64,000 nt of DNA from positions 1 to 64,000 of the forward strand of contig JAFTIA010000032.1 in NCBI GenBank assembly GCA_017457105.1. Reading direction: 5' to 3'. The DNA is from Lentisphaeria bacterium. GTDB taxonomy: Bacteria > Verrucomicrobiota > Lentisphaeria > Victivallales > Victivallaceae. The position numbers and the translations under genes were made by a program. A model generated the notes under the pieces. The model was not told the DNA's origin. It searched no databases and saw only the letters and a program-made list of their open reading frames with translations. Of this stretch, positions 43,053 through 52,406 are shown piece after piece (position 1 is the stretch's first letter; each line of letters starts with the position of its first letter).

Positions 43053-44228
43053 ATGAATACCTTTTATTATGCTGATCTTGCAGAAGAACTGCGCGATTCC
43101 ATCCGGAAACATGAAGCCCCGCTTCTGGATCTGTGCCGCTATATCTGGGCCAATCCGGAACTGGGATTGAAGGAGGTCAGGGCCTGTGAGGCCCAGACCC
43201 GTTTTTTGCGGGAGGCCGGGTTTCAGGTAACGACCCCCTTTGCCGGACAGGACACTGCCTATTGCGCCTGCCGGGGTACGGGGGAGGTGACTTTTGCCTT
43301 TGTGGCGGAATACGATGCTTTGCCCGAAATCGGTCATGCCTGCGGGCATAATCTTATTTGTACCGCCGCCATTGCCGCCGGGATCGCCGCTGCTGAACTG
43401 CTGGAAAAAAAAGGTCTTCCCGGCAGAGTGCTGGTCATGGGGACTCCCGGCGAAGAATCTTACGGCGGAAAAGTCCGGATGCTGGAAAAGGATTGTTTGA
43501 AAGGGGTGGATGCCACCATGATGGTCCATCCCTCTTTCCGCAGTACCCCGGATACCGGATGCACCGCTATCCGGAGATATGACATTACATTTCACGGCAA
43601 GTCCGCCCATGCCGCCACTGCGCCGGAATTGGGGGTGAATGCGCTGGATGCAGTGATGCTGCTTTTTCAGGGCGTGAATGCCTGGCGTCAGCAGTTGCCG
43701 GAAGATGCCCGTGTCCACGGCGTGGTGACCCACGGCGGCGTGGTGCCGAATGTGATCCCGGACAGGGCTTCCGCCCGCTTTTTCCTGCGCTCCATCCACG
43801 ATGAAGTGCTGGAGGAGATGAATGAGCGATTCCTTCATATCGTAAAGGGGGCGGCATTGATGACCGGGACGACGGAGGAGGTTTGCAATTTCAACCTGCC
43901 CTACCGGGCAAGGCGGCCCAATGAAGTTCTGAACAATATATATATTGCCGCCATGAATGCCTCCGGGAACCCCATTGTGATCCCGGAACGGGGCGGCAGA
44001 GGCTCCAGTGATTACGGAAATTTTTCAAAAGTCCGTCCGGGAGTGCATCCGTATTTCGGGATCTCCCCGGTAAAGATCCCCGGCCACTCTGTGGCATTCC
44101 GGGAAGCGGCGGGGACACCCTATGCGGAAAAATCCATGTTGGATGCCGCCTGTGCCATGGCGCAGGCCGGATTTTTGTTTTTGACCGACCCGGAAGTCCG
44201 GGCAGCAGTTTTGGAGGATGCAAAATGA
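43053..44228 (+). CDS. M20 family amidohydrolase
   Basis: A 391-residue M20D-type metal hydrolase (aminoacyl/aminobenzoyl-glutamate hydrolase group). Metal-site motifs are AEYDALPEIGHACGHNLI and MGTPGEESYGGK, plus the GKSAHAA dimerisation-domain histidine, and a late SSDYGNFS with a final HSVAFREAA. No signal peptide. The start at 43053 has GGAG ten bases before; a frame to 43002 lacks a site. The lipoprotein gene overlaps by four bases, suggesting the pair handles one imported conjugate. Confidence 0.88.
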   Translation: MNTFYYADLAEELRDSIRKHEAPLLDLCRYIWANPELGLKEVRACEAQTRFLREAGFQVTTPFAGQDTAYCACRGTGEVTFAFVAEYDALPEIGHACGHNLICTAAIAAGIAAAELLEKKGLPGRVLVMGTPGEESYGGKVRMLEKDCLKGVDATMMVHPSFRSTPDTGCTAIRRYDITFHGKSAHAATAPELGVNALDAVMLLFQGVNAWRQQLPEDARVHGVVTHGGVVPNVIPDRASARFFLRSIHDEVLEEMNERFLHIVKGAALMTGTTEEVCNFNLPYRARRPNEVLNNIYIAAMNASGNPIVIPERGGRGSSDYGNFSKVRPGVHPYFGISPVKIPGHSVAFREAAGTPYAEKSMLDAACAMAQAGFLFLTDPEVRAAVLEDAK

Positions 44229-45190
44229 AAAAGTTCTGTTATCTGGCAGTTTTTGTACTGGCGTTTGCCGCCGCATTTCTGATGAGCGGCTGTGGCGAAA
44301 AGGGGCCTGAAAAGCTGAAAGTCGGCGTCTCCATTCCGGCGGCGACCCATGGCTGGGCAGGGGGCGTGGTGTACCACGCTGAACAGTGCCGGGCGGAGTT
44401 GATGAAAGCCAATCCTGATCTGGAAATTTTTGTGACGACCGGAAGCACCACCGCAGAACAGAATGACCGGGTGGAAAATCTCCTTGCCCGCAAACTGGAT
44501 GCACTGGTGGTGCTTTGTCAGGAACCTGCACAGATCGCCCAGGTGTGCAAACTTGCCAAACAGCAGGGCGTTTATCTTGCGGTGGTTTCCAATCCTCTGC
44601 CGGAGCCGGTTCAGGGTGTATTTCTGAACGGCGACAACCGCGGTTTCGGCCGTGCGGCGGCGGAAGCCATGGGGAAACTCCTGAACGGCAAAGGCGACAT
44701 TGTGATCATGGAAGGGATCCCGTGCCCCATCAACAGTGAGCGTGTGGGCGGTTTTATGGAAGTTCTGAAAGCCAAATATCCCGGGATCCGGGTGCTTGCC
44801 AGCCAGAGTGCCAACTGGAATACGGAAAAAGGTCTGGCTCTGATGGAAAATTATTTGCAGAAATTCTCCAAAATCGACGGGGTGTGGGCAGGGGATGACG
44901 ATGTCCTGACCGGTGCCTTGAAAGCCGTGGAGGAATCCGGCAGAAAAGATATTCAGGTAATGGTCGGCGGCGGCGGTGCCAAGACCATGGTCAAGCGGGT
45001 GATGGATCGTGATCCTCTGGTGAAGGCCACCGTGACCTATCCCCCTGCCATGATCCGTACTGCCATGGAAACGGCTGTAAAAGCATTGCGGAACAACCGG
45101 CAGACTCCGCAGAAGGAGATTATTGTACCGTCGGAAATCGTTCTGCCGGAAAATGCATCCAAACATTATTATCCGGATTCCGTGTACTGA
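44225..45190 (+). CDS. Periplasmic sugar-binding lipoprotein (ribose/galactose type)
   Basis: A 321-residue solute-binding protein of the periplasmic-binding type 1 fold. A lipoprotein signal ends at Cys23 (FLMSGC), anchoring it to the membrane. The mature part has LKVGVSIPAATHGWAGGV and a hinge region INSERVGGF; relatives bind ribose, galactose, rhamnose or quorum-type ligands. No permease or ATPase gene accompanies it. The neighbouring M20 hydrolase suggests the ligand may be processed after import. Confidence 0.85.
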   Translation: MKKFCYLAVFVLAFAAAFLMSGCGEKGPEKLKVGVSIPAATHGWAGGVVYHAEQCRAELMKANPDLEIFVTTGSTTAEQNDRVENLLARKLDALVVLCQEPAQIAQVCKLAKQQGVYLAVVSNPLPEPVQGVFLNGDNRGFGRAAAEAMGKLLNGKGDIVIMEGIPCPINSERVGGFMEVLKAKYPGIRVLASQSANWNTEKGLALMENYLQKFSKIDGVWAGDDDVLTGALKAVEESGRKDIQVMVGGGGAKTMVKRVMDRDPLVKATVTYPPAMIRTAMETAVKALRNNRQTPQKEIIVPSEIVLPENASKHYYPDSVY

Positions 45191-45204
45191 TCCGGATAAC
45201 GGTG

Positions 45205-45243
45205 CAAAAAAATACCCGGCGGTGCAGCCGGGTATTTTTTTTG
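45205..45243. terminator. Bidirectional intrinsic terminator
   Basis: AATACCCGGC-GGTGCA-GCCGGGTATT with A-run on the left and T-run on the right, between convergent genes 44225-45190 and 45271-46374. Confidence 0.9.
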
Positions 45244-45270
45244 CCTGAATGGCAGGGGCGGTGATCAGCC

Positions 45271-46374
45271 CTATTTTCCTGCTTCCGCTGCCAGTCTGGC
45301 GTTTTCTTCAGCTTCCATTGCTTCTGCAAAACGCTTTTTATCGCTGGCTTTCATGTATGCTTCTTCTGCGGTGATCCAGCCTTTGTCCAGGATTTCCTGG
45401 ATGGATTCGTCCATGGACTGCATCCCCCGGCCTTTGTTTCCTTCGATGATGGAGCGGATGTTGGCAATCTGTCCCTTGCGGATGGTGTTGGGCAACCCGT
45501 CCGACCACAGCAGGATCTCGTGGACTGCTACACGGCCCTTGGGGACTTTGCGGCAGAGCAGCTGGGAGACGATGGCCTGCAAACATTCTGCCAGCATGGT
45601 ACGGATCTGCGCCTGTTCATTGGCAGGGAAGGCGTCGATGATACGGTCGATGGTTTTCGGAGCATTGTTGGTATGCAGTGTGCCGAAGACCAGCATCCCG
45701 CTGGCGGCACAGGTGAGCCCCAGACGGATGGTATCCAGTTCACGCATTTCCCCGATGAGTACGATATCCGGGTCGGAACGCATGGCTCCCCGCAAAGCCC
45801 GGGGGAAGGAGTGGCTGTGGATACCCACTTCCCGGTGGACAATGGTGGATTTTTTGTTCTGATGCACGAATTCAATGGGGTCTTCAATGGTGATAATGTG
45901 GCGGCTGTATGTATCGTTGATATAGTCGATCATAGCCGCCAGCGTGGTGGATTTGCCGGACCCGGTCGGCCCGGTCACCAGCACCAGCCCGCTACGGTAG
46001 GCGCAGATCTCTTTCAGGACTTCCGGCAGTTTCAATTCTTCCAATGTCAGGATCTTGCTGGGGATCTGACGGAGCACTGCACTCATGCCGTTATAGTTAT
46101 ACAAATAGTTGCAGCGGAAACGCGCCAGCCCGGGGATTTCATGGGCAAAGTCCAGGTCATGCTTTTCCAGAAACTGATCCCACCGGTAGGCGGGAAGACA
46201 AATTTCCTGCAGCATTGCGTGCATGAATTCCGGCGTAATGATGTCATCCGTAATGGGGACGATGTTCCCGTGGATACGGCTTTTGACCGGGTTGTTGATG
46301 GAAAGATGCAAGTCGGAACCGCCCTTTTCCAGCATGTACCGGAGATATTGATTGATAATAGGTTCATCTGCCAT
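45271..46374 (-). CDS. pilT: PilT-type type IV pilus retraction ATPase
   Basis: A 367-residue secretion ATPase: N-terminal PAS-like domain (residues 1-110), Walker A GPTGSGKSTT near 133, the Asp-box and MREYD... family block GEMRELDTIRLGLTCAASG, HTNNA and the late VAVHEILL (PilT-specific). It powers pilus retraction and twitching. The start has a GGAGG site 15 bases after the upstream gene. Its sequence is closer to canonical PilT than its partner 46390-47847. Confidence 0.92.
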   Translation of the reverse strand: MADEPIINQYLRYMLEKGGSDLHLSINNPVKSRIHGNIVPITDDIITPEFMHAMLQEICLPAYRWDQFLEKHDLDFAHEIPGLARFRCNYLYNYNGMSAVLRQIPSKILTLEELKLPEVLKEICAYRSGLVLVTGPTGSGKSTTLAAMIDYINDTYSRHIITIEDPIEFVHQNKKSTIVHREVGIHSHSFPRALRGAMRSDPDIVLIGEMRELDTIRLGLTCAASGMLVFGTLHTNNAPKTIDRIIDAFPANEQAQIRTMLAECLQAIVSQLLCRKVPKGRVAVHEILLWSDGLPNTIRKGQIANIRSIIEGNKGRGMQSMDESIQEILDKGWITAEEAYMKASDKKRFAEAMEAEENARLAAEAGK

Positions 46375-46389
46375 GGGTTATTCCTCCGT

Positions 46390-47847
46390 TCAGGATGCCT
46401 GTGCCGCAAGTTTTTTTGCCTCACGGACTGCATGCAGTTTGTTGAGCTGTTCCAGCACTGCCGCATCCCGCATATTGCGCAGAGCTTCTTCGTAGGTGAT
46501 ATCTTCATCCGTATAAAGAGCCAACAGACACTGGTCGATGGTCAGCATCCCCTGTTTCTGACCGATTTCCATGGCGGCCTTCAACTGGTGGATCTTGCCT
46601 TCGTTGATGTTGTTGCTGACGGCATTGGTATTGATCAGGATCTCGTACGCCAGTTTCAGTGAGCCGTCCGCCCCCGGAACCAGCCGTTGACAGAGAATGC
46701 CCCGCAGACTTCCGGCGGTCATGGCTCGGATCTGAGCCTGCTGGGAGGGCGGGAAGACATCCAGAACACGGTTCAGGGTATTGGCGGCATCGCACGTGGA
46801 CAAGGTGCCGATAACAAGGTGCCCTGTTTCAGATGCGGTAATGGCATTTTCAATGGTTTCCAAATCGTTCATTTCCCCGATGACGATGATATCCGGGTCT
46901 TCACGCAGAGCCCCTTTCAATGCCGTCCGGTAACTCTGGGTGTGGATGCCGATCTGTCGCTGGGTGATCTGGCAACCCTTGGAATACTGGATGATTTCGA
47001 TAGGATCTTCCACGGTGATAACATGGTCCTGCCGCTTTTCATTCAGAATATTGATCATGGCGGCCAGCGTGGTGGTTTTGCCGCTGCCCAGAGGGCCGGT
47101 CACCAGAATCAAGCCATTGTTATAGTCCAGCAGACGGCGGATGGTTTTGGCATCGTGTTCCTTGAATCCCAGTTCCGCCAGCGTTTTGATCTGGCTGGGG
47201 ACCAAACGGTAACTTCCTGCGATCCCTTCCTTGTGGACCATCAGTGCCACACGGAAGCGGCTGCCTTCAAATTCCAGTGCAAAACTGGCATCCTGATCTT
47301 CATCAAAGGTGGCAACGACTTCCGGCGGAGCAAGGATTTTATTCAACCGGTCGGCTTCCACTTCCGTTAATTTCCGGTCTGTCAGGCGGATATTCTGCAA
47401 TGTCCGCCGGATAAAGGGCTGGGTCCCGGCGGAAAGATGCAGGTCACTGGCATTTTTCTGGCGGAGCCCCAGCAGAAGGGCGATCATAAACTCCCGCAGT
47501 TCTTCATCACTCAACCCGGAAAGATCTTCCTCAAAAGAGGGCAGACCTTCCGTAAGATCGAAACTTGCGCCTCCACCGTAAGAAGCTCCTTCCTGCCGGA
47601 AGAGCGGCGGAACCTCCCCGGTGGCGGCCTGACCAACTGCGTATTCCATCAACTGTTGGATCTGCCCGGTCAGTTCCTCAATCTGACTTTCATCAGCACC
47701 TTCCGCCATCTGTTCCAGAATAGCCTGCGCACAGGTCCCCAAATCGGGATCACCGCCCAGTTGTTCAGTCAGGGAGAGGGCGTGTTCTGCCGTAAGGCTG
47801 CCCCCCTCGACCAGGGCATACATAAACCATTGTGTATCCAACTGCAT
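46390..47847 (-). CDS. PilT/PilU-like ATPase with long N-terminal extension
   Basis: A 485-residue secretion ATPase. Residues 1-135 are an added alpha-helical domain (acidic, ISLTEQLG and ELREFMIALL stretches), followed by the PilT core with Walker A GPLGSGKTTT, GEMNDLETIENAITASETG, and GTLSTCDAA in place of HTNNA. The last motif differs from the canonical His box, and the ATPase may be regulatory, like PilU. The ATG at 47847 lies 20 bases after the isomerase stop; a TTG at 47871 is rejected. It pairs with the PilT gene downstream. Confidence 0.85.
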   Translation of the reverse strand: MQLDTQWFMYALVEGGSLTAEHALSLTEQLGGDPDLGTCAQAILEQMAEGADESQIEELTGQIQQLMEYAVGQAATGEVPPLFRQEGASYGGGASFDLTEGLPSFEEDLSGLSDEELREFMIALLLGLRQKNASDLHLSAGTQPFIRRTLQNIRLTDRKLTEVEADRLNKILAPPEVVATFDEDQDASFALEFEGSRFRVALMVHKEGIAGSYRLVPSQIKTLAELGFKEHDAKTIRRLLDYNNGLILVTGPLGSGKTTTLAAMINILNEKRQDHVITVEDPIEIIQYSKGCQITQRQIGIHTQSYRTALKGALREDPDIIVIGEMNDLETIENAITASETGHLVIGTLSTCDAANTLNRVLDVFPPSQQAQIRAMTAGSLRGILCQRLVPGADGSLKLAYEILINTNAVSNNINEGKIHQLKAAMEIGQKQGMLTIDQCLLALYTDEDITYEEALRNMRDAAVLEQLNKLHAVREAKKLAAQAS

Positions 47848-47867
47848 AGCCGTATTCTCCGTCCGGA

Positions 47868-48614
47868 TCAATCCACCGGGCGCAGGCGGCGCAATTCAGC
47901 GGCACATTTACAAATGGCTTCTTCCGGATTTTCTTTATTTTCGTATTCCACGATGATCCATTCGGTGGCTCCTCTGGTTTCGCAGAAAGTGATGACTTTT
48001 TCCCAATCCGTATCATCTTCGCCGATGGCGGGTTTGGTTCCCAGCGTATGGGAATGGGGCTTGAAATGGACCGTGCGGGCGCGCCACGCATTCTTTTCCA
48101 GTTCGGCAAGGACATCGGCATTGCCGGCCATGGCGTTACCGGTATCCAGCTGCATAAAGACTTCTTTGTATGTATTCTGTGCGATCACATCCCAGGGAGT
48201 CACGCCGTCTTCGCCGGGAATGAATTCATGGGCGTGATTGTGATATCCCAGACGGATGCCGTAGCGGGCAAGTTTTTCCGCCATGACATTCAATGCGGCG
48301 GCGGCATTGGCCCACTGGGCGTTGTTTTCCAGTTTCAGGAACGGGACGGCGATATTGCGGTTGCCCACAGCAAGGTTGCGGCGGACAACATCGTCAAAGT
48401 TCTGCTGGAGATCTTCAAACCCGGTATGCCACCCGGCGCAGACCAGCCCGGATTCTTTCAAAAGCTCCGCATAAAATTCCGGAGAAAAACTGTTGCCGTA
48501 AAGTTCCACCCCGTCATAACCGGCATCTTTGATTTTTTTCAAAGTTTCCAGCGGATACTGGGTAAAGGTATGGCGCAAAGAATACGCCTGCAGGGCAATA
48601 GGAATACGGATCAT
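47868..48614 (-). CDS. TIM-barrel sugar phosphate isomerase/epimerase
   Basis: A 248-residue AP-endonuclease-2-like TIM barrel of the hydroxypyruvate-isomerase/IolE family. Motifs are YDGVELYGN, YHNHAHEF, MQLDTGNAM and HFKPHS, which carry the metal-site Glu/His/Asp/His. No signal peptide. The ATG at 48614 is chosen because the AAGGAA site touches the alternative ATG at 48623. It precedes the two PilT-like genes without a clear functional tie, and a promoter lies upstream. Confidence 0.85.
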   Translation of the reverse strand: MIRIPIALQAYSLRHTFTQYPLETLKKIKDAGYDGVELYGNSFSPEFYAELLKESGLVCAGWHTGFEDLQQNFDDVVRRNLAVGNRNIAVPFLKLENNAQWANAAAALNVMAEKLARYGIRLGYHNHAHEFIPGEDGVTPWDVIAQNTYKEVFMQLDTGNAMAGNADVLAELEKNAWRARTVHFKPHSHTLGTKPAIGEDDTDWEKVITFCETRGATEWIIVEYENKENPEEAICKCAAELRRLRPVD

Positions 48615-48671
48615 TTTTTTCATTTCCTTTCTTTATATTGAATTTGTTCTTTATTCTTGTGTGATCGGCTA

Positions 48672-48700
48672 AAGATAGCACCTGCAACAGGATTTTGCAA
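48672..48700 (-). promoter_or_regulatory. Promoter of the isomerase-pilT genes
   Basis: Minus strand: TTGCAA (48700-48695), 17 bases, TATCTT (48677-48672), about 58 bases before the start at 48614. Confidence 0.6.
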
Positions 48701-48763
48701 TCTTTTTTTTACTGCAATTGCAAGTTTTTGTTGTTTTCGTACAGTTGAAAAAACGGAAATCCG

Positions 48764-48794
48764 TTGTATTTTATGTCTGTTTATGTGCTATAAT
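48764..48794 (+). promoter_or_regulatory. Candidate promoter of thrC
   Basis: A perfect TATAAT at 48789-48794, 21 bases before the ATG, with TTGTAT 19 bases upstream (long spacer). Confidence 0.45.
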
Positions 48795-48814
48795 CCAAAA
48801 CAAAGGTTTTTGAG

Positions 48815-50296
48815 ATGAAATTTACCAGTACCCGCAGCCGTCAGGCTCTTTCTGCATCGGAGGTCCTTGTAAGGGGGATCGCTTCTGACGGCGGCTTGTT
48901 TGTGCCGGAATGCTTTCCTGTTCTGGATGAAGATTTTGTAAAAAAATTGATCCCTATGTCCTATCGTGACCGGGCGGCGGCGGTCCTTCCGCTGTATCTG
49001 GATGATTTTACGGCTGACGAGATCCGCCATGGCGTTGACGGGGCTTATTCCGGGACTTTTGACAATGATGATCCCGCTCCGCTGAAAGAGGTGGAAAAGA
49101 ATATGCACCTTCTGGAATTGTGGCACGGCCCCACCTGCGCCTTCAAGGATATGGCTCTGCAGCTCCTGCCCTATCTGCTGACTGCGGCGGCAAAACGGTG
49201 TGCCCCCGGCTGGACTCTTGTGATCCTGACAGCCACTTCCGGCGATACCGGAAAAGCGGCTCTGGCAGGGTTTGCGGATGTTCCCGGCGTAAAGATTGCC
49301 GTGTTTTATCCCCGTGACGGCGTGAGTGCCATGCAGAAACTTCAGATGACCACCCAGACGGGGGACAATGTAACGGTTTGCGGGATCGAAGGCAATTTTG
49401 ACGATGCACAGAATGGTGTGAAAGCCATTTTTACCGATCCGGAAATGCGGAAGTATCTTGCGGACCGGAAACTGCAGTTTTCCTCTGCCAACTCCATCAA
49501 CTTCGGGCGGCTGGTGCCGCAGGTGGTGTATTACATCTCTGCGTGGTGCGATCTTTTGAAGACTGGAAAATTGAAGGCGGGGGAAACCTTTAATGTGACC
49601 GTGCCTACCGGCAATTTCGGCAATATCCTTGCCGCGTGGTATGCCAAACAAATGGGGGTCCCCATCGGGAAATTCATCTGCGCCTCCAACCGGAACAATG
49701 TGTTGAGTGATTTTATCGCCACCGGGATCTATGACCGGAACCGGGAATTTTATACCACAGACAGTCCCTCCATGGATATTCTTATTTCTTCCAATCTGGA
49801 GCGGTTGCTGTATCATCTTTCCGGCAACGAGCCGGAAGAAGTGGCAAATCTGATGCGTTCTTTGAAAGAAACCGGCCGCTATCAGGTCAAGCCGGAACTT
49901 CTTGCCAAACTCCGGCAGGATTTCTGGGGAGCGTCTTGTGATGACCGGGAAACGGCGGCCGCTATCGGCGAACTCTTCCGTGAAAAGGGGTATCTTATGG
50001 ATACCCATACGGCGGTGGCGGTACATGTGTATAAAAAGTATCTCCGGGAAACGGGGGATGACCGTCCCTGCGTGATCGCTTCCACGGCATCGCCTTTCAA
50101 ATTTGCACCTGCGGTACTGCCTGCCGTTGCTGATGGCGTTGTGCCGGAAGATGGATTTGCCGTAACGCAGATGCTTTCGGATGTTTCCAAATGTGCCATC
50201 CCCGGGCCGCTGGCATCCCTCAAGGGGCGGGAGGTCCTGCACCGGCAGAGCATTGCCAAAGAGGATATGCCGGAATTCATCCGGAATTTTCTCTGA
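48815..50296 (+). CDS. thrC: Threonine synthase
   Basis: A 493-residue PLP enzyme that converts O-phosphohomoserine to threonine. Features are the MKFTSTRSRQ N terminus, HGPTCAFKDMALQLLP (PLP lysine), TATSGDTGKAAL, and SSANSINFGRLVPQVVYY; length matches the ThrC long type of bacteria. It is monocistronic with a convergent terminator downstream. Confidence 0.96.
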   Translation: MKFTSTRSRQALSASEVLVRGIASDGGLFVPECFPVLDEDFVKKLIPMSYRDRAAAVLPLYLDDFTADEIRHGVDGAYSGTFDNDDPAPLKEVEKNMHLLELWHGPTCAFKDMALQLLPYLLTAAAKRCAPGWTLVILTATSGDTGKAALAGFADVPGVKIAVFYPRDGVSAMQKLQMTTQTGDNVTVCGIEGNFDDAQNGVKAIFTDPEMRKYLADRKLQFSSANSINFGRLVPQVVYYISAWCDLLKTGKLKAGETFNVTVPTGNFGNILAAWYAKQMGVPIGKFICASNRNNVLSDFIATGIYDRNREFYTTDSPSMDILISSNLERLLYHLSGNEPEEVANLMRSLKETGRYQVKPELLAKLRQDFWGASCDDRETAAAIGELFREKGYLMDTHTAVAVHVYKKYLRETGDDRPCVIASTASPFKFAPAVLPAVADGVVPEDGFAVTQMLSDVSKCAIPGPLASLKGREVLHRQSIAKEDMPEFIRNFL

Positions 50297-50324
50297 TCAC
50301 CGGTTCGCCGGATACTGAAAAGAT

Positions 50325-50368
50325 AAGCCATGTGCTCCGGATCTTCCCAAGCACATGGCTTTTTTTTG
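50325..50368. terminator. Bidirectional terminator between thrC and the DUF5107 gene
   Basis: AAGCCATGTGCT (50325-50336) and AGCACATGGCTT (50350-50361) form a 12-base stem, followed by T residues. Confidence 0.88.
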
Positions 50369-50393
50369 CATCTTGGGGTTGAGGCTTTCCTGC

Positions 50394-52325
50394 TTACCCT
50401 TTCATCCGGAAATCCAGAACTGTGGGAACCTGGATTTTTTCTGCCGGAATGCCTTTCTGTTCCTGCAGCCAGATGTAGAGATTGGTGATATCCACTGCGC
50501 CTTCCCGGACATCGGGCAGATATAAGCCGTCATTTCCCAGAAGGACATTCTCCGCTTCTGCGGTTTTCCCGGTACGGGCGAGGGCGTAAGCATACTGGAG
50601 TTTCGCCATGGGCCGGGTTTGATGGATCGGGGCAAGTGCCGGATAAAGGTCAAGGACTGTCTGATATTCTTTTTCAAGGATCAGAAGTTTCAAAACGTCT
50701 TTGACCAGATACGCATCCGCTTCCGGGCACCGGGCGGCTTCTGCCAGAAGCTGCAAGCCCTGCATTTTATCTTCATCTTTCCAATAGGTCATCCCTGCCA
50801 GATGGAGAGTCCACGCATTGCGGTTTTGCGCCAATGCCCGCTCTGCAAACTGGCGGACCCGTTCCCAATCCTGCTGGCGGAAGTAGTAGATCCCCAAGTG
50901 ATAGTTCCGTTTCCAGGTGTCCGGAGCCTTTTTCATCAGGGGGAGCCACGCCGGGTCCACCTGATAAGAGCGGGGCGGCGTATCATCAAAGGCTCCGGTA
51001 TTCAGGAGTTGTACCCATTCCGCCTGTTTTTCACCGGGAGTCCCGAAATCAAGCTGCGGAGCAAGTTTGCTTCCGGAACGCAGTTCCTCCAGCGCCGCAA
51101 AGGCAAGGCCGGTATGACGGAGTTTGCCGGACTGTTTGGCGATGGAGTCTTTGGTATCTGCCAGAATTCTATCCAGTTCCGATTCCGGGAGCATGGCATC
51201 CACCACGGCACTCACTTCCTGCACCGCATCATCCCATTCCCCGAAGACCTTGCCGGGATCTGCCTCAATGGCACCGAAGGCCTCCAGCCATTCCCAGACG
51301 GTGGTTGGCGGCATGGGCAGGTGTTCCTGCTGTGTTTTGGCAAGTCCCCCCTGGATCTCCAGATAATCCTCCACGCCGGGAGCAAGCAGGACTCTCTGCC
51401 AGTGATGTCCCCCGGGGGAATCGCCCCACACAAAAAGTTTGCGCCCCTGCAGACGGCGGGTGGACATGTGAACGAGGCCTTTGCCGTCCGGTTTGATCAG
51501 TGCTTCATATTTCCGGGTATCCGCCGGAATGTTGTAAAAGTGGTCATGGGCGTATTTGAAGCGGCCCGGATACGTGGTGTCAAACCCGTCCCCGTCCGGA
51601 AGTGCGACCCGGTTGATGAAGTGACTGCCGTTGTTATAACTGTTGGAATAGGTGTCCTTTGCGGGAACAACCACCCGGCAGCCCGGGGTGATGTCTGCGG
51701 CAATATTGCTCCACCAGTACATGGGTACGACTTCTTTACCGGGATTGGCAAGCCGCACTCTGGAATAGAGAAATCTGGAACCCGGCGGCAGGAAGAAATC
51801 CATCTGATAAGGGGTTTTCCGATCCCGGCTGTAATCGTAGATCCGCAGAACAGGACCGTATTCCGGATGGTTCAATTCCGCGGCAAAACGGTCGGAACAG
51901 GTATTGGCATCATGCCCCCGGCGTCCGCAGTTCCACTCGGTGCCGCCGGCGTACCACGCATTGCGGATGGCAAGGTTGCGGGGGATGAATTGAAGATTGT
52001 TGGTCATGAGTTCCCGCTGACTGTCTTTGTCATAAAGCCGCCAGAGCCGCCCCCCCAGCGAAAGGGCAAATTCGGCGATGAGGTGTTCATTTTCCAACAC
52101 CGCCGAGGGGATCTGCATGGGTTGAAGTTCTGTCAAATCATAATCATCCTGCATAGCGTAGGGCAGGAGATCGGGGAGGAGTCCGTACCCGAGGTACAGC
52201 CCGTCCTCCTCCGGGAGCTTTGAACCGAGGGTAATGGGCAGAGCATCCCGCAAAGCCGGGAAACGGCTTTCTTCTCCCACCGGGATGCCGTTGATTTCCT
52301 TCATAAAAAAGCGCAGTTCCGTCAT
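50394..52325 (-). CDS. DUF5107-type protein with TPR C terminus
   Basis: A 643-residue protein. The first 400 residues form a beta-sandwich-type DUF5107 domain (ENEHLIAEFALSLGGRLWRLYDKDS, RNAWYAGGTEWN, RVRLANPGKEVVPMYWWSNIA) that is related to aldose-epimerase-like folds. From about 490 to the end are tetratricopeptide-like helices (WKRNYHLGIYYFRQQDWERV...AERALAQNRNAW). No signal peptide, so intracellular. The ATG at 52325 has an AAGGAG site. Such proteins accompany sugar catabolism genes in PVC and Bacteroidota genomes; function is not established. Confidence 0.75.
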   Translation of the reverse strand: MTELRFFMKEINGIPVGEESRFPALRDALPITLGSKLPEEDGLYLGYGLLPDLLPYAMQDDYDLTELQPMQIPSAVLENEHLIAEFALSLGGRLWRLYDKDSQRELMTNNLQFIPRNLAIRNAWYAGGTEWNCGRRGHDANTCSDRFAAELNHPEYGPVLRIYDYSRDRKTPYQMDFFLPPGSRFLYSRVRLANPGKEVVPMYWWSNIAADITPGCRVVVPAKDTYSNSYNNGSHFINRVALPDGDGFDTTYPGRFKYAHDHFYNIPADTRKYEALIKPDGKGLVHMSTRRLQGRKLFVWGDSPGGHHWQRVLLAPGVEDYLEIQGGLAKTQQEHLPMPPTTVWEWLEAFGAIEADPGKVFGEWDDAVQEVSAVVDAMLPESELDRILADTKDSIAKQSGKLRHTGLAFAALEELRSGSKLAPQLDFGTPGEKQAEWVQLLNTGAFDDTPPRSYQVDPAWLPLMKKAPDTWKRNYHLGIYYFRQQDWERVRQFAERALAQNRNAWTLHLAGMTYWKDEDKMQGLQLLAEAARCPEADAYLVKDVLKLLILEKEYQTVLDLYPALAPIHQTRPMAKLQYAYALARTGKTAEAENVLLGNDGLYLPDVREGAVDITNLYIWLQEQKGIPAEKIQVPTVLDFRMKG

Positions 52326-52360
52326 CGTACAACTCCTTCCGGAAAAATGTTTGCTGATGT

Positions 52361-52388
52361 AAAGTAATCCGGACTGCAGAAAATGCAA
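52361..52388 (-). promoter_or_regulatory. Candidate promoter of the DUF5107 gene
   Basis: Minus strand: TTGCAT (52388-52383), 16 bases, TACTTT (52366-52361). It overlaps an inverted repeat (about 52366-52395). Confidence 0.45.
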
Positions 52389-52406
52389 TCCGGGATTTTA
52401 TTTTTT

